From contig NZ_JAAVLW010000011.1 of the NCBI RefSeq assembly GCF_013114835.1, positions 1 through 64,000 on the forward strand: DNA of 64,000 nt, written 5' to 3'. Numbering within the stretch: position 1 is the first letter of the stretch; each line of letters begins with the position of its first letter. Shown here in pieces: positions 60,161-64,000 of the stretch. A model generated the notes under the pieces. The model ran no database searches, was not told the DNA's origin, and saw only the letters and a program-made list of their open reading frames with translations. Origin of the DNA: Bradyrhizobium archetypum (GTDB lineage: Bacteria > Pseudomonadota > Alphaproteobacteria > Rhizobiales > Xanthobacteraceae). The position numbers were made by a program, and so were the translations under genes.

Positions 60161-60172
60161 CGCATAATCCGA

Positions 60173-60231
60173 AAAGCATGCCCTCGGGCTGGACCCCGAG
60201 GGTGGGAACCGGTTTTCGGAAAAGATCATGC
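60173..60231. repeat. Palindromic repeat, family C, copy 3
   Basis: AAGCATGCCCTCGGGCTGGA at the left, a core with GGGAACCGGTTTTCGGAAAA, and GATCATGC at the right. The CCCTCGGG/CCCGAGGG arms form an inner stem. Its right end holds the ATG of the Mth938-domain gene at 60228. Confidence 0.85.
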
Positions 60232-60623
60232 CCAATCAAGCAAGTTCATCCTCGGACGCTCCGCATCTTCCGAGGTCGGCGCCGATCGAAGCCTACGGCA
60301 AGGGCGGCTTCGCCTTCGCCGACATGTCGCATCGCGGCTCGCTGTTGTGCCTGCCGGATGCGATCTGGGCCTGGCCGGTGACCAGGCCTTCCGAAATCGA
60401 CGAGTATTCATTGGCGCGTGTCTTCAAGGCTGCCAACGCGATCGATACGCTGATCGTCGGCACCGGCAAGGAAGTCTGGGTGCCGCCGCGCGGTCTCCGC
60501 GAGGCGCTGCGCGCGGTGCGCGTGGTGCTCGATGCGATGCAGACCGGACCCGCAATCCGCACCTACAACATCATGCTGGGCGAGCGACGGCGCGTCGCGG
60601 CGGCGCTGATCGCGGTGCCATGA
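60228..60623 (+). CDS. Mth938-domain protein, NDUFAF3-like
   Basis: A 131-residue protein of the Mth938/DUF498 fold. Conserved parts: PIEAYGKGGFAFADMSHRGS (about 21-40), LCLPDAIWAWPV, IDTLIVGTGKEVWVPPRGLR (about 70-89) and a C-terminal GPAIRTYNIMLGERRRVAAA. The mitochondrial homologue NDUFAF3 is a complex I assembly factor. The only convenient start (60228) lies within a palindromic repeat; a later start would cut the conserved domain. Its stop overlaps the start of the squalene-synthase-like gene (ATGA). Confidence 0.85.
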   Translation: MPNQASSSSDAPHLPRSAPIEAYGKGGFAFADMSHRGSLLCLPDAIWAWPVTRPSEIDEYSLARVFKAANAIDTLIVGTGKEVWVPPRGLREALRAVRVVLDAMQTGPAIRTYNIMLGERRRVAAALIAVP

Positions 60624-61480
60624 GCGGGGCGGCGTCGAAGGATTCCGCCGCGTTCTGCGCCGATCTGGTGCGCACGCACGACTTCGTCCGCTATGCCTCG
60701 ACGCTGTTCCTGCCTCAGGTCGAGCGCCGCGCACTGCTGTCGATCTATGCCTTCAACGTCGAGATTTTACGCGTGCGCGAGCAGGTCAGTCAGCCATTGC
60801 CGGGCGAAATCCGGCTGCAATGGTGGACCGATATGCTGGAAGGCGCCGGCCATGGCGAGGTCGAGGGCAATCCGGTCGCGGCCGAACTCCTGCAGACCAT
60901 CGGCGAATTCCGCCTGCCGATCGAGCCACTGTCGCGGCTGATCGAGGAGCATCAGTTCGACCTCTACAACGATCCGATGCCGTCGATGGCGGCGTTGGAA
61001 GGCTATGTCACCGACACTTGCTCGGCGCTGTTCTCGCTTGGCGCACGGATCGCGGCACAACCGTCGGCCGCGATCGATCATCTCTCCCGCCATGCCGGCC
61101 TCGCCCAAGGCATGGCACAGGTGATCGCTGCACTCCCGCTCGATGCCGCACGGCGGCAGCTATTCCTGCCGCTGCAATTGCTGCAGCAGCACGGCAGCGG
61201 GATCGAGCAGGTCTTTTCGGGGAAGCAGACGCCGCAGGCCCGTGCGGCGATCGACCAGTTGGTCGGGGAGGGGCAAAAACATCTTCGCACGGCCTTCGAG
61301 CTGCTCGCGCATGTGCCGCCGCAGGTGCGGCCGGTATTTTTGCCGCTGGCGATGGTCCGCCGCGATCTGCAGCGCATGTCACGGGCCGACGCCGATCCGT
61401 TCGTGCCGCAAGTGACGTCACGGTTGCGCACGCTATGGACACTATGGCGCGCCTCGCGGACGCGGGAATTTGGCGGGTAA
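60620..61480 (+). CDS. Squalene/phytoene synthase-like protein without catalytic motifs, NDUFAF6-like
   Basis: A 286-residue all-helical protein of the squalene/phytoene synthase superfamily (HDFVRYASTLFLPQVERRAL, IYAFNVEILRVREQVSQPLP, GEIRLQWWTDMLEG). Both Asp-rich metal-binding motifs of true synthases are missing: the first is replaced by EILRVREQV (about 48-56), the second by MAQVIAALPLDAARR (about 165-179). This is the situation in NDUFAF6, a complex I assembly factor. Start ATG 60620 overlaps the Mth938 gene. A prenyl synthase role is unlikely. Confidence 0.82.
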   Translation: MSGAASKDSAAFCADLVRTHDFVRYASTLFLPQVERRALLSIYAFNVEILRVREQVSQPLPGEIRLQWWTDMLEGAGHGEVEGNPVAAELLQTIGEFRLPIEPLSRLIEEHQFDLYNDPMPSMAALEGYVTDTCSALFSLGARIAAQPSAAIDHLSRHAGLAQGMAQVIAALPLDAARRQLFLPLQLLQQHGSGIEQVFSGKQTPQARAAIDQLVGEGQKHLRTAFELLAHVPPQVRPVFLPLAMVRRDLQRMSRADADPFVPQVTSRLRTLWTLWRASRTREFGG

Positions 61481-61501
61481 GAAGCTCGTCACATATAGGG
61501 C

Positions 61502-61637
61502 CGTCATACCCCGCGAAAGCGGGGTACGCAGTACGCCGCGGCCTTGCCATCTTTACGAACGTCTCTGGAATACTGGGGTCACCCGCCGGAGCCTGTCATC
61601 GGGCGCGCATTCGCGCGACCCGTTGGCGGGTGACCCA
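61502..61637. repeat. Palindromic repeat, family B, copy 5 (chimeric right half)
   Basis: The left half TCATACCCCGCGAAAGCGGG with AGTACGCCGCGGCC and GTCTCTGGAATACTGGGGTC is standard; the right half instead carries GGTCACCCGCCGGAGCC ... GGCGGGTGACC, a second palindrome. It lies between two converging genes. Confidence 0.7.
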
Positions 61638-61651
61638 GTTCGGAATCAATT

Positions 61652-62749
61652 TCACCGCCGATCCATATCGGCGCTCTCAAAGTTGAACCGGTCCCGCAAA
61701 TTCTTTCGGCTCTCCAGAATGTCTTTCATGAACGCGCGGTCGGCATCGCTCGTGATCAGGGGCTCGATCAGGTCGACCTGGTTCATGGCAACCAGCTGCA
61801 AGATCTCGGTGCGCGGCTTGCCGGCGGCATCGCGGGGCAGGGCATGCACCACCTGGATATGCTCGGGCGGCCTGACCCCCTTGGCCGCGGCTAATTCGCT
61901 GCGCAACTGCTTTTCCAGAGCCGTGCTCTCGGCCTCGACAAAGGCGTACAAACCCACGCCGGTACGGCGGTCGGCGAAGGCGACAATGGCGGTATCGCGT
62001 ACTTCAGGGTTTTTCCTGATCAGGGCGCTCAGGACAGGTGCGTCGTTGACCAGCCGGCGGCCGCCGCCTTCGCGGTCGGTGAAGTTGAACAGGCCGCGGG
62101 TGATGGCCTGGTAGACCTTCTTGCCGGTCTTGAGCCAGATGCTGGCGACGACGGATTTGCGTGCCAGGATCTTGCGCTCCATCGGGGTCAGTGCCGCCGG
62201 CGCGTAGCTGCGCTTGTGCTTCAGCATGTGCCGCAGATCTTCGTAAGCCGCGATCCGGAATAGCCGGCTGCGAGTCTTGAAACAGGCGGCCAGTTGAAAA
62301 TCGGTAAGGTAGGCGCGGCCGTCGCGGCCCACCAGCCAATTCTGTTCTTTGGCAAGATCGTTGTGGCAGATGCCGGCGCGATGCAGTTTGCGAAGCGCAG
62401 TTTTGGCGGAACGGAAATAGGCTAGGTCGCCATGAGGCTTTGCCAGATGCAGCGCGACGCCGTCGATGAAGCCGCGCACCAGCGCCCGCCGTCCGGCCCA
62501 TAGCAGCCTCGGGCCGACATCAAGCTCGCGCGCCAGCGTCAGCGCGCGGCGCTCGCGGACGAATAGATGGCGGGCGAGCGGATAGGACCACACCGGCACC
62601 TGATCGAGCCGGCGCAGCACGGCATCGACCTCGCCCGCGTCATCGCGAAAGCGGCCGCGCTCGACAGTCGAAAAGACGTCGCGCTTTAATAGCACACCTT
62701 CGGTCCATCGCGCCGATAGCGTGGCGGCGTCGTCTTTCGGCAAGCCCAT
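61652..62749 (-). CDS. Kinase-like protein fused to an AMP-binding-enzyme C-terminal domain
   Basis: A 365-residue protein. Residues about 18-225 look like a lipopolysaccharide-kinase/RIO-type kinase: glycine-poor N-lobe, catalytic loop HNDLAKEQNW (129-138, with Asp131 and Asn137) and a DFG-like DFQLA (150-154). Residues about 236-330 look like the C-terminal domain of acyl-CoA synthetases, with IRKNPEVRDTAIVAFADRRT and the A10-like motif LPRDAAGKPRTEIL (304-317, Lys311 at the catalytic-lysine position). No N-terminal adenylation domain is present. It lies 4 bases before the trmFO stop side, in the same direction. Function unknown. Confidence 0.75.
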   Translation of the reverse strand: MGLPKDDAATLSARWTEGVLLKRDVFSTVERGRFRDDAGEVDAVLRRLDQVPVWSYPLARHLFVRERRALTLARELDVGPRLLWAGRRALVRGFIDGVALHLAKPHGDLAYFRSAKTALRKLHRAGICHNDLAKEQNWLVGRDGRAYLTDFQLAACFKTRSRLFRIAAYEDLRHMLKHKRSYAPAALTPMERKILARKSVVASIWLKTGKKVYQAITRGLFNFTDREGGGRRLVNDAPVLSALIRKNPEVRDTAIVAFADRRTGVGLYAFVEAESTALEKQLRSELAAAKGVRPPEHIQVVHALPRDAAGKPRTEILQLVAMNQVDLIEPLITSDADRAFMKDILESRKNLRDRFNFESADMDRR

Positions 62750-62753
62750 CGGA

Positions 62754-64000
62754 TTACGCCGCCGCTGCTACGCGCAGGCGATCGGCGATCCAGCGATCGA
62801 GATCGGCAAGCGCGCGTGCACTGAGCGCCTGCTTCTTGGCGACGCTCTTTTCGTTGCCGCGCAGCCGGGTGCCATCAGCCTTTTTGGTTGGCAAGCTGGC
62901 AAGCGGCGGGAACAGGCCGAAATTGATGTTCATCGGCTGGAATGATCGTGTTCCGGCCTCGATCGTCTCGATATGTCCCCCGGTGATGTGGCCGAGCAGC
63001 GCGCCCAGCGCCGTGGTCGCCGGTGGCGGTTCGAGCGACTGCGCCCGCGCATTCGCCGCCGCGTAGAGGCCGGCGATCAGGCCGATGCTGGCGGATTCCA
63101 CATAGCCCTCGCAGCCGGTCATCTGACCGGCAAAGCGCAGCCGCGGCTGCGCTTTCAAGCGCAGCTGGCCATCCAAAAGCTTTGGCGAGTTCAGGAAGGT
63201 GTTGCGGTGCAGCCCGCCGAGCCGGGCGAATTCAGCGTTCTCCAGGCCTGGAATGGTGCGGAAAACACGCTGTTGCGCACCATAGTTTAGTTTGGTCTGG
63301 AAGCCGACCATGTTGTAGAGCGTGCCGAGCTTGTTGTCCTGCCGCAACTGCACGATGGCATAGGGCTTGACCGTCGGGTTGTGCGGATTGGTCAGCCCGA
63401 CCGGCTTCATCGGTCCGTGCCGCAGGGTCTCGTGGCCGCGCTCGGCCATGACTTCGACCGGCAGGCAGCCGTCGAAATAGGGCGTATTGGTTTCCCACTC
63501 CTTGAAATCAACCTTGTCGCCTGCGAGGAGCGCGGCGACGAAGGCGTCATACTGGTCCTTTGTCATCGGGCAGTTGATGTAATCGGCGCCGGTGCCGCCG
63601 GGCCCGACCTTGTCGTAGCGGGACTGAAACCACGCCACCGACATGTCGATGGAATCCTTGTGCACGATCGGCGCAATGGCATCGAAGAACGCCAGCGCGT
63701 TCTCATCCGTCAGCTCGCGAATGGCGTCGGCCAGTGGCGCCGAAGTGAGAGGGCCCGTCGCGACGATCACATTGCCCCATTCGGCCGGCGGCAGGCCGGC
63801 GATCTCGCCACGATCGATCTCGATCAGCGGATGGTCGTGGAGGGCCTTGGTGACGGCTGCGGAAAAGCCGTCGCGGTCGACCGCCAGCGCCCCGCCGGCG
63901 GGCACCTGGTTGGCGTCCGCGGCGCGCATGATCAGCGAGCCCAGCCGGCGCATCTCGGCATGCAACAGGCCCACGGCATTGTTGGCGGCATCATCAGAGC
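62754..64000 (-). CDS. trmFO: Methylenetetrahydrofolate--tRNA-(uracil-5-)-methyltransferase, 5' end outside window
   Basis: At least 415 codons of TrmFO (Gid), which forms 5-methyluridine at position 54 of tRNA using methylenetetrahydrofolate and FAD. The visible start of the frame at the right edge reads DDAANNAVGLLHAEMRRLGS, which is inside the normal protein; the N-terminal FAD motif (GAGLAGSE type) is beyond the window. Other marks: ADYINCPMTKDQYDAFVAAL, LRHGPMKPVGLTNPHNP, GQMTGCEGYVESASIGLIAG (second FAD contact) and GALLGHITGG. The kinase-like gene follows it with only 4 bases between, so they are cotranscribed. Confidence 0.95.
   Translation of the reverse strand, partial: SDDAANNAVGLLHAEMRRLGSLIMRAADANQVPAGGALAVDRDGFSAAVTKALHDHPLIEIDRGEIAGLPPAEWGNVIVATGPLTSAPLADAIRELTDENALAFFDAIAPIVHKDSIDMSVAWFQSRYDKVGPGGTGADYINCPMTKDQYDAFVAALLAGDKVDFKEWETNTPYFDGCLPVEVMAERGHETLRHGPMKPVGLTNPHNPTVKPYAIVQLRQDNKLGTLYNMVGFQTKLNYGAQQRVFRTIPGLENAEFARLGGLHRNTFLNSPKLLDGQLRLKAQPRLRFAGQMTGCEGYVESASIGLIAGLYAAANARAQSLEPPPATTALGALLGHITGGHIETIEAGTRSFQPMNINFGLFPPLASLPTKKADGTRLRGNEKSVAKKQALSARALADLDRWIADRLRVAAAA

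Noticed and set aside
60190..60225. EcfG-type promoter from GGGAACCGG before the Mth938 gene
   Set aside because: The GGAAC is part of the family C repeat core and no CGTT follows at the right distance.
60620..61480. Hopanoid or carotenoid biosynthesis gene (hpnC/hpnD/crtB)
   Set aside because: Both Asp-rich catalytic motifs are absent and no hopanoid or carotenoid genes are near.
15472..61637. Possible CRISPR array from the many palindromic repeats
   Set aside because: Copies are scattered, in several families and both orientations, with no regular spacers or cas genes.

Overview
The window reads as chromosomal DNA of a slow-growing rhizobial alphaproteobacterium, most likely Bradyrhizobium or a near relative. 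The reasons are high GC throughout, protein sequences that look Bradyrhizobium-like, an ExoR homologue, a FAT GUY single-domain response regulator behind an EcfG-type stress promoter, and many short palindromic intergenic repeats. No rRNA, tRNA, CRISPR array, insertion sequence, integrase or prophage was seen. Calls rest on reading the translated sequence and recalling family motifs; no database search was run.

Region 1 (1-23.3 kb) is a housekeeping backbone: ppiD (cut by the window start) diverging from tpiA, then secG, pyrG, kdsA, eno, ftsB and the pyruvate dehydrogenase operon pdhA-pdhB-(DUF5076-like)-pdhC-lpdA, followed by a threonine synthase-like gene. Accessory genes sit between these: a GNAT / HNGGPPL small protein / XRE-cupin operon, a NIPSNAP protein, an MFS transporter, a HAD hydrolase, queF, a Vgb-like beta-propeller, a quinone-reductase-like dehydrogenase, a 58-residue gene with its own terminator, and an FMN reductase.

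Region 2 (23.3-40.5 kb) is more accessory: an orphan tripartite-tricarboxylate-type binding protein, a solitary RTX protein, an 875-bp gap, ilvD with a downstream exoR, xth with a translationally coupled GNAT gene, an RND efflux pair with a coupled secreted amidohydrolase, a tandem Spy/CpxP-like protein, a second orphan binding protein with a tartrate-dehydrogenase-like enzyme, and a divergent LysR regulator with a recognisable T-N11-A operator.

Region 3 (40.5-64 kb) is a dense envelope, division and secretion backbone: erpA, dgt, argS, a SPOR-domain protein, nagZ, scpA, scpB, tatA, tatB, tatC, serS, surE, pcm, an NlpD-like LysM/LytM lipoprotein, a DUF815 ATPase, yajC, secD, secF, an Mth938-domain protein overlapping a squalene-synthase-like protein that lacks its catalytic motifs, a kinase-like protein joined to an acyl-CoA-synthetase C-terminal domain, and trmFO (cut by the window end).

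The signals most worth following are the NDUFAF3/NDUFAF6-like overlapping pair after secF, the kinase-like/A10-motif fusion, the 17-bp leader hairpin that ends at the nlpD start codon, the EcfG-type promoter before the FAT GUY regulator, the near-leaderless XRE-cupin promoter with TAGACGA repeats, and at least five palindromic repeat families, some of which supply start or stop codons to genes.
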